From the NCBI GenBank assembly GCA_963580285.1, contig OY757011.1, positions 156,105,245 through 156,169,244 on the forward strand: DNA of 64,000 bases, written 5' to 3'. The position numbers were made by a program, and so were the translations under genes. This DNA comes from Lucinisca nassula (lineage: Eukaryota; Mollusca; Bivalvia; Lucinida; Lucinidae). Under the pieces are notes generated by a model. It was not told the origin of the DNA and searched no databases. It worked only from the letters and a program-made list of their open reading frames with translations. Positions 1 through 11,686 of this stretch are shown here, piece by piece (position 1 is the stretch's first letter; each line of letters opens with the position of its first letter).

Positions 1-60
1 TGGATGATTTTCATGTTTTTCACTATTAGAACCGTCTCTCTCTCGACCTCGTCGTTCTGA

Positions 61-322
61 ATAAATATATATAAATATTCTTAGTAATAAGGAATAAACA
101 TATAAGATCTATCCTTGAGGTGGACGCGAGTCCAACCCCTGCCAGAAACAAAGCGAGACTGACCCGAGGTCGAGAGATTGGAATAGCAAGATATGAATAT
201 TCATGAAATAATTACAATTATGATAATTTACAAATGTTCAACATGATATTTAAATAAAGTAAACGCATACCTGAATAAATATATATAAATATCCTAAGCA
301 ATAAAGAATAAACATATAAGAA
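61..322. repeat. Direct repeat pair of an AT-rich 48 bp segment
   Basis: The segment at 61-109 (a run of ATAAATATATATAAATAT followed by GGAATAAACATATAAGA) recurs with a few changes at 276-322. The two lie either side of about 165 bp of unremarkable sequence. They look like a short tandem or dispersed repeat at the edge of the larger repeat that begins near 327. No gene is visible in 1-326. Confidence 0.6.
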
Positions 323-326
323 TATA

Positions 327-980
327 GAAGTGAAAGCAAGAACCGATACAATTAACCCACAACTCCCATCAGAGACACAGAGACACCAAAGGGAAAGAAA
401 CACAAACATGATACAACATAACCTAATGGAAACATCAATAGCGGAAAGCCAAAGGACAGTTACTTTCCCACAAAATGGCCAATTGGCTATCCAAAACAAA
501 ATAATTTAAGCGATACAAACACTCAAAGACATACCATACCAAAAATAAACCGCGACAGAAGAACCACCTTGGAACGGTCAGTGAAACGAATTCCACTGGG
601 AGGGGGGGGGGGGGAGGTTAAATCGATTTTACGTGGCCACAATCCTCGCCCTTACTTCCGTCGCTATTTAGACAAATATTTGATCAGTCCGTATGATGGC
701 CTCCTAACTCATCAGTGCACCATCTCCGTGAACATAAGAAATCAAACAACCACATATATAAAACAGCGGCGAGGACTCGACAGCAAGAAAACATTGAAAT
801 GCTGGAGCAAAAGAAAACCAACAATTAGACTCCGATGGGCCCGACAAGAGCCAGAGCATCAGACACCAACCAACATTACATAGAATTAAATCTCTCTAAT
901 TCTCAGCAAGCCTTTACGCTGGAATCGTCATAGAATCTGAGGCCTAACCCACCGGCGTGCAATTAAAGAGGGAAGCAAAT
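327..980. repeat. Dispersed repeat block, copy 1
   Basis: This block is repeated at about 2770-3420 with moderate divergence, and its first 140 bp occur again at 52358-52499, so it is a genome-dispersed repeat. It carries a G homopolymer at about 600-614 and ends in AATTAAAGAGGGAAGCAAA in both long copies. In both it is followed on its right by fragments of the same reverse transcriptase, so it is probably the non-coding part of that retroelement. A 104-codon open frame lies inside (569-883), but it starts at TTG and runs through the G tract; I give it no coding value. Confidence 0.7.
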
Positions 981-981
981 G

Positions 982-1096
982 TGTTCTATAAAAGGGGTAT
1001 CCTTTGGAAGCAATGAATACACCACAGAAGTGAAAAATATGGAGTGTACATGTTTTCTGGGCCAGACTAGCTAGTTTCAGCCAATTAGGCCTCATC
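982..1096 (+). repeat. Inverted repeat, left arm (pairs with 2409-2521)
   Basis: About 113 bp starting GTTCTATAAAAGG and ending AATTAGGCCTCAT is found in reverse complement at 2409-2521 with roughly 90% identity by eye. A shorter direct copy of the outer part of the right arm lies at 2190-2263. The arms flank the reverse-transcriptase and protease fragments between them. The left arm abuts the stop codon of the RT fragment (1095-1097). This may be a terminal structure of the retroelement or a separate inverted insertion. Confidence 0.6.
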
Positions 1097-1906
1097 AGTT
1101 GTCAACCGTGATTGGGTTAACTACCATGCATGCGGTCTGTCGTATAACATTTATGTTACATCCAATCTTTTTATATTGAAGAATGATTTTACGAACTTTG
1201 TTGCTGAAATCATTGCGGTTATATATTTTCTGAATTTATATACTAAGTCACCATAAAATTCGGGTTCCGATAGATTTAGTTGCAGAAGTTATTTGAGTCC
1301 AATATTGAATTGGAAATTAAATCAGAATGACGTCTATAAAATTTTGAAAAGGCTTTGCGTAGTTTATGGTACCGATAATCCTGATTAAGAAGTTTAGCAG
1401 TTAACAATTTATTACGAGTGTTGAAGTCAGTTACATGACTACACACTCTGGCAAATCGAATTAATTGCGAAATATAAACGCCATAGAATGGCACACGAGG
1501 AACATCACCATCCAAAAAAGTAAAAATTTACAATCTCAAAATCAAAATCATCGCGCTTATCATAAATTTGCAAGAAACAACCCCATCTACAATAGATATA
1601 TGTAAATACAAAAACGGAGCCTCGGATTAAGAAGAATTTGCTTTATTTAACTGAAGTTCTGGGTGGGGGGGGGTAAATTTGACTGATCAAACCATCGAAA
1701 TAGGTGTTGTCAATATTTAATAAATCATCCAAATATCTAAAAGTGGAGCTGATAGCTTCAATGATTTCAGATTGGTTTTCAGCAGAAAGGGACAGCATGA
1801 AGTTTCTATCATAACAAAACAATAACAGATCAGCCACAATGGGTGAGCAATTAGTACCCACCGAAATACCCTTAGTCTGAAGGTATGAACGAATCTTTAG
1901 CTTCAA
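1095..1906 (-). pseudogene. Reverse transcriptase fragment, C-terminal half, frameshifted
   Basis: Read on the minus strand, the segment opens with a GTNCSPIVADLLLF block, followed by the catalytic box YLDDLLNIDN, then DKRDDFDFEIVNF, YGVYISQLIRFARVCS, KLLNQDYRYHKLRKAFSKFY and SEPEFYGDLVYKF. It closes with RQTACMVVNPITVDN and a stop at 1097. This is the order of a common invertebrate retroelement RT with a GTNCAPL motif, possibly Penelope-like; I cannot fix the clade without a search. At least two frame changes are needed: one at a C homopolymer (1665-1675 on the plus strand) directly after SQIY, and one near 1210. The N-terminal half is missing and different retroelement sequence abuts it at 1907, so this is a dead copy. 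A shorter second copy is at 3421-3816. Confidence 0.8.
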
Positions 1907-2757
1907 CCATCATTGCACAAGTTGGATGAAAATCTAACTCTTTTGTCGTTATACCATTTATAGTGACACTACTGTTTCCTGGAATTCTAATAGGTTTTGA
2001 TTCTGCACTGCGTATTAGAGCTAACCTATTTTTACTTTTCTTTAACTCTCTTTCACGTAATACAGCAGAATGCTAAATACCAGGCAGTATGCAACGCTGC
2101 AATGTGAAGAAAATTATCTCCATGTTTCTTTTTGCAGTGACTCAGGAATTCAGAAAAAAAAAAAAAACATTTGTGTGTTATAATCTGTGTCAGGTACACT
2201 CCATATATTTCAGTTCTGTGGTGTATTCATTGCTTTCAAAGGATAACCCTTTTATAGAACGTATTTAGCTTCACTACAGCTGGTTTGTGGGAATGTGTGG
2301 CGGCGGTAAAACGTCTCCCTGCCCTACATCATAGTGTAGATTATATTTTCTTGTCCTTTGGGATCATTGATTCCATTGTGGAATTTTGAAAATATCTGAG
2401 GGTCACACATGAGGCCTAATTGGCCGAAACTAGCTAGTCTGGCCCAGAAAACATGTACACTCCATATATTTCAGTTATGTGGTGTATTCATTGCTCCCAA
2501 AGGATAACCCTTTTATAGAACGTATTGTACATGATCAGATGGAATTCCTATTGCTGATATTTGAACCTGAATGTGTATCCTGAATATGGAATGAAATTTC
2601 TATCAGCACATTTTAATTTCAAAATATCATCCAAAGGAAATAATGGCACATGCTGAAGTATTTGTCATAGAATGACTGACTTAGAGTGCTTACACATGAA
2701 CCAGTATCTAGAAAAGCTTTTGTTTCAATTCCCTCAATGAATATCGCATTCATTGCT
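1907..2757 (-). pseudogene. Retroelement polyprotein remnant with aspartic-protease motif
   Basis: On the minus strand around 2757-2560 the translation contains FIEGIETKAFLDTGSCVSTL followed by SQSFYDKYF. The DTGS active-site motif (codons at about 2698-2709) in this setting is that of a retropepsin-type protease of an LTR-retrotransposon polyprotein. After a frameshift the reading continues as PLFPLDDILKLKCADRNFIP, then PYSGYTFRF. A further piece at about 2050-1910 (LRERELKKSKNRLALIRSAE, then KPIRIPGNSSVTINGITTKE) reads like downstream sequence of the same polyprotein. The two pieces are separated by the inverted-repeat material at 2190-2521. Several stops and frameshifts make it non-functional. 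The family (Ty3-like or other) is not determined. Confidence 0.55.
2409..2521 (-). repeat. Inverted repeat, right arm (pairs with 982-1096)
   Basis: Reverse complement of 982-1096, including the stretch ACATGTACACTCCATATATT. The outer 70 bp are repeated in direct orientation at 2190-2263, each copy running into GGATAACCCTTTTATAGAAC. Confidence 0.6.
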
Positions 2758-2769
2758 GTTCCCTACAAA

Positions 2770-3420
2770 ATAGAAGTGAAGGCAATGATCAGGAATCGAT
2801 ACAATCAACCCACAGCTCCCATCAGAGACACCAAAGGGAAAGACACACAAACATGAAACAACAGACCCTAATGGAAACACCAACAGTGGAAAGCCAAAAG
2901 GACAGTTACGTTCCCACAAAATGGCCAAAAGGCTATTCAAAATAAAATAACATAAGCGGCACAAACACCCAAAGACAAACCATAACAAAAATAAGCCTCG
3001 ACAGAGGAACCGCCTTGGAACGGTCAGCGGGAACGAATTCCACTGGGGGGGGGGGGGGGGGGCCTTAAATCGATTTTACGTGACCACAATCCTCGCCCTT
3101 ACTTCCGTCGCGATTTAGACAAATAATTTGTTCAGTCCGCATGAAGGCCTCCTAACTCATCAGTGCAACATCTCCGTGAACACAAATAATCAAACAACCA
3201 CAGAGATGAAACAACGGTGAGGACTCGACAGCAAGAAACCACTGAAATGCTGGAGCAAAAGAAAACCAACAGTTAGACTCCGATGGGCCCGACCAGAGTC
3301 AGAGCATCAGGCACCAACCATTACCTTGAATTAGATCTCTCTAATTCTCAATAAGCCTTTACGTTGGAACCGTCATAGAATCTGAGGCCTGACCCGCCGG
3401 CGTGCAATTAAAGAGGGAAG
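2770..3420. repeat. Dispersed repeat block, copy 2
   Basis: Second copy of the block at 327-980, again with a long G homopolymer (about 3045-3061) at the position of the tract at 600-614, and the same right boundary AATTAAAGAGGGAAGCAAA. It then joins directly to RT sequence at 3421. Relative to copy 1 the inverted-repeat arm and the last part of the RT gene are deleted. Confidence 0.7.
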
Positions 3421-3816
3421 CAAAGAGAATGACGTCTATAAAATTTTGAAAAGGCTTTGCGTAGTTTATGGTACCGATAACCCTGATGAAGAAGTTTAGC
3501 CGTTAACAATTTATTACGAGTGTTGAAGTCAGTTACATGACTACACACTCAGGCAAATCGAATAAATTGCGAAATATAAACGCCATAGGAAGGCGCACGA
3601 GAAACATCACCATCCAAAAAAAAAAGGAAAATTTACAATCTCAAAATCAAAATCATCGCGTTTATCATAAATTTTGCAAGAAACAAACCCATATATAATT
3701 ATAATACATAGATGTAAATCTAAAAACGGAGCCGCGGTATCCGAAAAATTTGCTTAATATAACTGAAGTTCTGTTGTGGGGGGGGGGGGGTAAATTTGAC
3801 TGATCAAACCATCGCT
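3421..3816 (-). pseudogene. Reverse transcriptase fragment, second copy
   Basis: This stretch is about 90% identical by eye to 1320-1690 and encodes the same YISQ...FARVCS and LRKAFSKFYRRH region on the minus strand. It is interrupted by an A/T run at 3615-3622 and by a 13-base G tract at about 3777-3790, the position where the first copy has its own G tract. The homology to copy 1 stops at 3816 (CCATCG). It is too short and too broken to be functional. Confidence 0.7.
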
Positions 3817-4416
3817 AAGTTTACTTCTGTTGCGAGAGCTAGGGACTGACTTTCCTTTTCACAGGTTCTGGTGGATGAATGTCAGTTGACACACCAGTAA
3901 CAATTCAGATTCAGAAAACGCCAATCACCAGGACAGAGTATTGCGAAGCAGCAAGAACGAAGCAGCAAGACCGAAGCAGAAACTCTTAAATAAATCATTT
4001 AAATAGATAAAATGGATCATTTTATATAAAAAAAATCATTTCTTTCCACCTATTAAAGACACATTTTTCGATTACATAACATCCTAATGACCGTTTATTA
4101 AAGAATCCAGCATTAGGATAAAATACACTTGGGGTATTCAGGCTGTCGTACAGGTAGGGGACCAAGAGAGGGTAATAAATTACCTAGGGATATGACTTTG
4201 ACACTTGACATCTCTTCATTTACAACTAAGTCCTTACTATGATTTGCATGGAAGAAACAACAGCACTTTTTTCCGATTTTATATTTAGTAGCCTTTATTT
4301 ATAATCATTACAGAAAATGCCAATTCAAATATATTGGTATTTTTTTCCATCAAAAATGATTTTTTTTTTTTTCAGATAAAATCCTGATAACTTTATTATT
4401 TCTGCTCTAAAAATAT

Positions 4417-4544
4417 ATATTGTGGGCACTCATTAGAACCACCTCAGCGAAGCGGTTCAGATGAGTACCATCAATTTGTTTGTACAGTGTGACTGCTCGT
4501 TAGAACTGCTTCCATGAGGCGGTTCTAACGAGGACACACAATAT
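4417..4544. mobile_element. Hairpin MITE, copy 1
   Basis: The ends ATATTGTGGGCACTCATTAG and the reverse complement of 4521-4544 pair over about 24 bp with three mismatches, both running into AGAACC. Inside lies a second partial inverted repeat around CCACCTCAGCGAAGCGGTTC. The core shares the AGAACC..CTCA..GGTTCTAACGAG pattern with the elements at 4687-4754 and 38521-38620, which defines a small family. No coding capacity. Confidence 0.6.
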
Positions 4545-4686
4545 CTGCATTTTTTTTAGGAAAAAGGAACATCCCCTAAACCCCACCTTCTATAGAGAAA
4601 ATTGGGGTTAAGGGGTATACATTATTTTCCTTATTTCTGCTCCAAGTCATAGGTTGCAGGTGCCCGTTAGAATCGTCTCATTGAGT

Positions 4687-4754
4687 CATAGGTTGTTGGG
4701 TTCTCGTTTGAACCGCCTCAATGGGGCGGTTCTAACGAGCACCCACAACCTATG
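4687..4754. mobile_element. Hairpin MITE, copy 2 (68 bp near-perfect palindrome)
   Basis: The first 34 bases, CATAGGTTGTTGGGTTCTCG onwards, are the near-exact reverse complement of the last 34, ending CACCCACAACCTATG, with a centre at CTCAATGGGG. The shared core GAACCGCC...GGGGCGGTTCTAACGAG links it to the neighbouring element at 4417 and to 38521. Confidence 0.65.
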
Positions 4755-4976
4755 TTTGCATTATAAATAAGAAAAATAAATTTAATTGTTAGTTATTTTA
4801 GTTTTAAACTTGAAAAGATGAAAAAATAAAATCTTAAAATATTTCTTTTTTTTCCTCTCTTTTCTGTTATGATTGTGTCTAAAACAAAGAACATTTTATA
4901 GTTCCATGTTGACTAAAACTATAAAATGCTAATGTTTTAGACATTATATAATGTGTGTGTCACATACTTTCAACCA

Positions 4977-5013
4977 AAATAAATAAATAAATAAATAAAT
5001 ATAAATAAATAAA
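4977..5013. repeat. TAAA-type tetranucleotide microsatellite
   Basis: Imperfect run of AAAT/TAAA units with one interruption (AATATAAATAAA). Confidence 0.85.
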
Positions 5014-6820
5014 TGAAGGTAAATTGTTTGATTAAATTTTGAGGTTAATCAATTCATTCACCTTGTTTGTTTACTTGTAAAGAAAACAATCGATATCTGT
5101 GTTTTTCTTTACTTTATTTTAAAATAAAAAAGAAGTAATTTAAACAATATTTTGTCAGTAAATTATACTATCACTCAAGTACCCTTATTGAGCCCCCTAA
5201 AATTAAGCAAGAAATCTGCTCATAATCACTTAGATAAGATAAGCCTTTGATGTGCACTATGGTCCGAAGGAAATGTTTATTGGAGATCATTAGACAGGCC
5301 ACCCCTTTTATATAAGGAAAAATGTGTCTTTAAGGGGAACCTAACAAGCACCCAGAAATAATTTTGCACGAATTTCGAACAAATAGTCAATATATGACGT
5401 TTGGCGGGAAATGCAATGTGAAAACGCAGGAAACAGAACTAGCAGGACCTTTGTTTCTCACAACATATGATCATTCGGTAATTTAGAACCACACCTTTTA
5501 TCAAAGAAGTGGTCAACAGGAATAATTATTGTATATTCTTTAGAGTGTATACATTTCTTCTGTTCTGTCTGCACAGAAACTTATCCTCGAACCGTTTTTC
5601 GTATGTGCCCATTTTTCGCACCTAAGGGCAGAAGGTGATGGGTTCATGAATCGTCCGATTTCCTCCTTTGACGAGGTTGAAGCTTCTATTCAAAGAATGA
5701 AAAAAGTAAAGCCCCAGGTCCCATTTTCTCATCTCTGTTCAATCTCATAACCCCATTCACCCTCTTCTTTGATTATAGAATATGAAAAGGAATCATTTTT
5801 ACAGTTATCACACATAATTTGTAGTTGATAACTAACATTTCAACCTGTTTTGAAGAAAATAAGTTTTGACTTACAATTTAATTCATAGAAATCGAAATTT
5901 GTCACAAAATACTTAATATTTTAGGGGTCCCCAAAAATAATCTCTAACCAATGACAAGCATGTGACTAAAAATAAAAAGTATCAACAAATTAGAATAGTG
6001 CACTGTCTAAATAAAATACTCCTCATGTATAATAATAAAAGAATGAATCTGATTACTTATGATAATCAAACAAATTTGGGTGAACGGAGTCATGAGAACA
6101 TGAAGAGTTGAAGAGGCCAACATAAATGTTGAAGAGGCCAACATAGAAGAGTTGAGAACATTCGAACTATACACCAGAGAATACCTCTATAAGCTGCATA
6201 TAAAGCGCATAACAGCACTCAAAAAACTGTCTGAAGTGTAAGCGGTTTTGTGACAAAAGAACTGTACTTCATGTAAATAGGAAAATAGCACTCTTGTAAA
6301 AAAATATCACCAGCACAAACTTTATTTTACTTTGAGAGCTTAAAGTTCTACCTGATAAGGTCAACAACCTGTGCCCCGAAAAGTCAGCGGGGGAGCTTTA
6401 CAAAACAACAACAACAACATGCCCCAAATACACCCTGCATTTCTAGATGGCTGCAGAACAAACAGAACTGATGTTTATTTTCTTAAATCTTGAGATTCTC
6501 ATAGTCATTTAGTCAAATGTTTAAAAAAATACCTGCAGAAAATTATTCTTGCAATCAAAAATTGAAAGCAGGATTGCTCAACCTTAGGTGAACGGAGTTA
6601 TGGGTTTCCAGGCTACATTCATATATGCTGATTTCTAAAAAATGCAATAACCTTTTATTTCCGGTACGTACAAACACTGGATCAGACACAATTACCAGAT
6701 CGGACATCACACCTGAGCCTTGTTATAACACGGACCTCGGGGTCCAACCAATGGACCGTGTTAGTTAACCTAACCATGTTATAACCAACGGCCACGTTTG
6801 CCAATGTATCCTGTTGTAAT

Positions 6821-7390
6821 TATTCCCACGCTTTTCGAAGAAAAAGTGGGGATATTGTAATGGTCTTCGTCGTCCGTCTTACCGGATAACTCCTCCTAGA
6901 CGGTAATAGATAGAAACTTGAGACTTTACGAAGTGATAGATCTTTGGTCTGGGGAGTGCATGACACTTTCGGGATTTTGATCACACCCCTACTTGTGGGC
7001 CCAGGTGGTAGGGCCCGCGGGTTAAAAAATCAAAATTTCCAGAACATGGTCGTGTAATATATCAAAGCGAACGGCATGATGAGAAGAAAACATTACAACC
7101 AAAATTTGACCCCTGGGGTCAATTTTGAGGTCACCAGAGGTCAAAAACTGATTTTGACCCCTTTACCGGATAACTCCTCCTAGACGGTTATAGATAGAAA
7201 CTTGAAACTTTGGGAACTGATAGATCTTTTGTCTGGGGAGTGTATGACACTTTCAGAATTTTGATAACACCCCTACGGATGGGCCCAGGGGGTGGGGCCC
7301 ACGGGGGTAAAAATCAAAATTTCCAGAACATGTTCGTGTTATATGATATCTCCTCCTAAACCACTGAACAGATTTTGACCAAACTTGGCA
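6821..7390 (+). repeat. Leader of the array-bearing repeat, with hairpin and 280 bp duplication
   Basis: It opens with a hairpin (ATTCCCACGCTTTTCGAAG paired with GAAAAAGTGGGGAT, 6821-6855) followed by TGGTCTTCGTCGTCCGTC, the usual start of the hairpin-headed repeats in this window. A ~190 bp unit beginning TTACCGGATAACTCCTCCTA occurs twice (about 6880-7070 and 7160-7350). The last part, AGAAATGATCTTTGGGTGGT onwards, also leads into satellite at 61735, so leader and satellite belong to one repeat family. Confidence 0.6.
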
Positions 7391-7800
7391 GAAATGATCT
7401 TTGGGTGGTCCTCTCTCAAAGTTGTTCAAAAAATTCCATTCCATGCAGAACTCTGGTTGCCATGGCAACCCAAAAGGAGAAAATAGGAAAAAACCTTTAA
7501 AACTCTTCTTGTCTAAAACCAGAAGGCCCAGGTCTTTGATATTTGGTATGAAGCTTCATCTAGTGGACCTCTACCAAGATTGTTCAAATTGTAGCCCTGG
7601 GTCCAAAAATGCCCCCGTGCCGGGGCCCACCGGATTTACATAGGCTTATATAGGGAACACCTTTAAACATCTTCTCTGAAACCAGAAGGCCCAGGTCTTT
7701 GATATTTGATATGAAGCTTCATCTAGTGGACCTCTACCAAGATTTCTCAAATTATAGCCCTGGGGCCCAAAATGTCCCCGCGCTGGGGCCCAAAGGTTTA

Positions 7801-10800
7801 ACATAGGCTTATATAAGGAAAAAACCTTTAAAATTCTTCTTGTCCGAAACCAGACAGCCCTGGTCTTTGATATTTGGTATGAAACTTCATCTAATGGACC
7901 TCTACCAAGACTGTTTAAATTATAGCCCTAGGGCCAAAAACGGCCCCTCCCCGGAGCTCACTGGTTTTATATAAGCTTATATAGGGAAAACATATAAAAA
8001 TTGTCTTGTCTGAAACCAGAAGACCCAGGCCTTTGATATTTGGTATGAAGCTTCATCTAGTGGACCTCTACCAAGATTGTTCAAATTAAAGCCCTGGGGC
8101 CAAAAATGCCCCCCGCGCCAGGGCCCAGTGGTTTTACATAGGCTTATACAGGGAAAAACCTTTAAAAATCTTCTTGTCTGAAACCAGAAGGCCCAGGTCT
8201 TTGATATTTGGTATGAAGCTTCATCTAGTGGACCTCTACAAAGATTGTTCAAATTATAGCCCTGGGGCCAAAAAAGCTTCCGCGCCGGGGCCCAATGGTT
8301 TTACATAGGCTTATATAGGGAAAAGCTTTAAAAATCTTCTTGTCTGAAACCAGAAGGCCCAGGTCTTTGATATTTGGTATGAAGCTTCATATGGTGGACC
8401 TCTACCAAGATTGTTCACATTATAGCCCTGGGGCCAAAAACGGCCCCGCCCCGGGGCCCACTGGTTTTATATAGGCTAACATAGGGAAAACATATAAAAG
8501 TCTTCTTGCCTGAAACCAGAAGACCCAGGTCTTTGTTATTTGGTATGAAGCTTCAAGTCATGGATCTCTACCAAGATTGTTCAAATTATAGCCCTGGGGC
8601 CAAAAATGCCCCTGCGCCAGGGCCCAATGTTTTTACATAGGCTTATATACAGGGAAAAGACTTTAAAAATCTTCTTGTCTGAAACCAGTATGCCCAGAAA
8701 TTTTGGACCCAGGGCTATAATTTGAACAATCTTGGTAGAGGTCCACTAGATGAAGACCCTTGGTAGAAGGCCCTTGATCTTTGATATTTTGTATGAAGCT
8801 TCATCTAGTGGACCTCTACCAAGATTGTTCAAGTTATTGCCCTGGGGCCAAAAATACCCCCACGCCGGGGCAAAATGGTTTTACATAGGAAAAAACCTTT
8901 AAAAATCTTCTTGTCTGAAACCAGAAGGCCCAGGTCTTTGATATTTGGTATGAAGTTTAATCTAGTGGACCTGTACCAAGATTAGTCAAATTATAGCCCT
9001 GGGGCCCAAAACGGCCCTGGCCCGGGGCCCACTGGTTTTATATAGGCTTATATAGGGAAAACATATAAAAAATCTTGTCTGAAACCAGCAGACCCAGGTC
9101 TTTGTTATTTGGTATGAAGCTTCATCTAGTGGACCTCTACCAAGATTGTTCAAATTATAGCCCTGGGGCCACAAATGCCCCAGCGCCAGAGCCCACTGGT
9201 TTCACATAGGCTTATATAGGGTAAACATATAAAAATCTTCTTGTCTGAAACCAGAAGGCCCAGGTCTTTGATATTTGGTATGAAGCTTCATCTAGTGGAC
9301 CTCTACCCAGATTGTTAAAATTATAGTCCTGGGGCCAAAAAAAATCCCGCCCCGGGGCCAACTGAAATTAAAATCAAAACTAAGTTCCTTTAAGAGCAAT
9401 GAAAACATTCATAAGAAAGAAGATGGGCCATACTACGTAGTTTAGGCTATTATAAGGAAAACCTTTAAAAAATCTTCTTCTCTGAAACCAGAAGGCCCAG
9501 ACCTTTGATATTTGGTATGAAGCTTCATCTATTGGTCCTATACCAAGACTGTTCAAATCATAGCCCTGGCGCCAATAATGCTTCCGCGCCGGGGCCCACC
9601 AGTTTCACATGATAGGCTATTATAGGGAAAACCTTTAAAAATCTGTCTGAAACCAGAAGGCCCAGGTCTATGATATTTGGTATGGCGCTTCATCTAGTGG
9701 ACCTCTACCAAGATTGTTCAAATTATAGCCCTGGGGCCAAAAACGCCCCCGTGCAGGGTCCAGTGGTTTTACATAGGCTTACATAGTGAAAACCTTCACA
9801 ACTCTTCTTGTCTGAAACCAGAAGGCCCAGGTCTTTGATATTTGGTATGAAGCTTAGTCTAGTAGACCTCTACTAGATTGTTCAAATTATAGCCCTGGGG
9901 CCAAAAATGGCCCCGCCCCAGGGCCAACTGGTTTTTCCAATAGCCTTATATACCTTTAAAAAATCTTCTCCTGAAACCAGAAGGCCCAGGTTTTTGATAT
10001 TTGGTATGAAGCTTCATCTAATGGACCTATACCAAGATTGTTCAAATTATAGCCCTAGGGCCAATAATGCCAGGGCCCACTGGTTTTACATTGGCTATTA
10101 TAGGGAAAACATTTAAAAATCGTCTTGTCTGAAACCAGAAGGCCCAGGTCTTTGATATTTGGTATGAAGCTTCATCTAGTGGACCTCTACCAAGATTGTT
10201 CAAATTATAGCCCTGGGGCCAGAAATGCCCCCGTGCCAGAGCCCACTGGTTTCACAAAGGCTATTATAGGGAAAACCTTTAAAAATCTTCTGTCTGAAAC
10301 CAGAAGGCCCAGGTCTTTGATATTTGGTATGGCGCTTCATCTAGTGGACCTCTACCAAGATTGTTCAAATTATAACCCTGGGGCCAAAAATGCCCCCTGC
10401 GCCAGAGCCCACTGGTTTCATATAGGCTATTATAAGGAAAACCTTTAAAAATCTTCCGTCTGAAACAGACCTCTACCTAGATTGTTCAAATTATAGCCCC
10501 TGGTGCCAAAAATGACCCCGCCCCGGGGCCAACTGGTTTTACATAGCCTTATATAGGGAAAACCTTTAAAAAATCTTCTTCTCTGAAACCAGAAGGCCCA
10601 GGTCTTTGATATTTGGTATGAAGCTTCATCTAATGGACCTATACCAAGATTGTTCAAATTATAGCCCTAGGGCCAATAATGCCGGGGCCCACTGGTTTTA
10701 CATAGGCTATTATGGGGAAAACATTTAAAAATCTTCTTGTCTGCAACCAGAAGGCCCAGGTCTGAGATTTGGTATGAAGCTTCATCTAGTGGACCTCTAC

Positions 10801-11686
10801 CAAGATTGTTCAAATTATAGCCCTGGGGCCAAAAATGCCCCCTGCGCCAGATCCCACTGGTTTCACATAGGCTATTATAAGGAAAACCTTTAAAAATCTT
10901 CTGTCTGAAACAAGAAGGCCCAGGTCTTTGATATTTGGTATGGCGCTTCATCTAGTGGACCTCTACCAAGATTGTTCAAATTATAGCCCTGGGACCAAAA
11001 ACGCCCCCGTGTAGGGACCCAGCGGTTTTACATAGGCTTACAGAGTGAAAACCTTTAAAAAAACTTCTTGTCTGAAACCAGAAGGCCCAGGTCTTTGATA
11101 TTTGGTATGAAGCTTCATCTAGTAGACCTCTACCTAGATTGTTCAAATTATAGCCCTGGGGCCAATAACGACCCCGCCCCGAGGCCAACTGGTTTTACAT
11201 AGCAGTATATAGGGAGAAACCTTTAAAAAAATCTTCTCTGAAACCAGAAGGCCCAGGTCTTTGTTATTTGGTATGAAGCTTCATCTAATGGACCTATACC
11301 AAGATTGTTCAAATTATAGCCCTAGGGCCAATAATGCCGGGGCCCATTGGTTTTACATTGGCTAATATAGGGAAAACATTTAAAAATCTTCTTGTCTGAA
11401 ACCAGAAGGCCCAGGTCTTTGATATTTGGTATGAAGCTTCATCTAGTGGACCTCTACCAAGATTGTTCAAATTATAGCCCTGGGGCCAAAAATGCCCCCT
11501 GCGCCAGAGCCCACTGGTTTCACATAGGCTATTATAAGGAAAACCTTTAAAAATCTTCTGTCCGAAACAAGAAGGCCCAGGTCTTTGATATTTGGTATGG
11601 CGCTTCATCTAGTGGACCTCTACCAAGATTGTTCAAATTATAGCTCTGGGGCCCAAAATGTCCCCGCGCTGGGGCCCAAAGGTTTA
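7801..11686 (+). repeat. Higher-order repeat copy 1 (3,886 bp)
   Basis: Markers in this copy recur at constant distance in copy 2: ACATAGGC at 7801 and 11687, and a variant monomer at 8986 and 12639. The unit holds about 23 monomers plus two diagnostic irregularities: a ~70 bp inverted monomer fragment at about 8697-8757 and an 85 bp non-satellite insert at 9363-9447. This copy retains 233 bp (about 7936-8170) that copy 2 lacks. Confidence 0.85.

Larger units (their letters stand above)
3817..6820. other. AT-rich non-coding stretch without a recognisable gene
   Basis: No open frame of interest and no recognisable coding remnant was found on either strand. The stretch holds two hairpin elements (4417-4544, 4687-4754), a TAAA-type microsatellite (4977-5013), a small ACA repeat near 6409, and a short hairpin around 6732-6766 (CACGGACC paired with GGACCGTG). 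The remainder looks like decayed repeat or unique intergenic or intronic DNA. Confidence 0.6.

Noticed and set aside
569..883. 104-codon frame as a gene
   Set aside because: It starts at TTG, runs through a G homopolymer and lies in a dispersed repeat whose second copy does not keep the frame.
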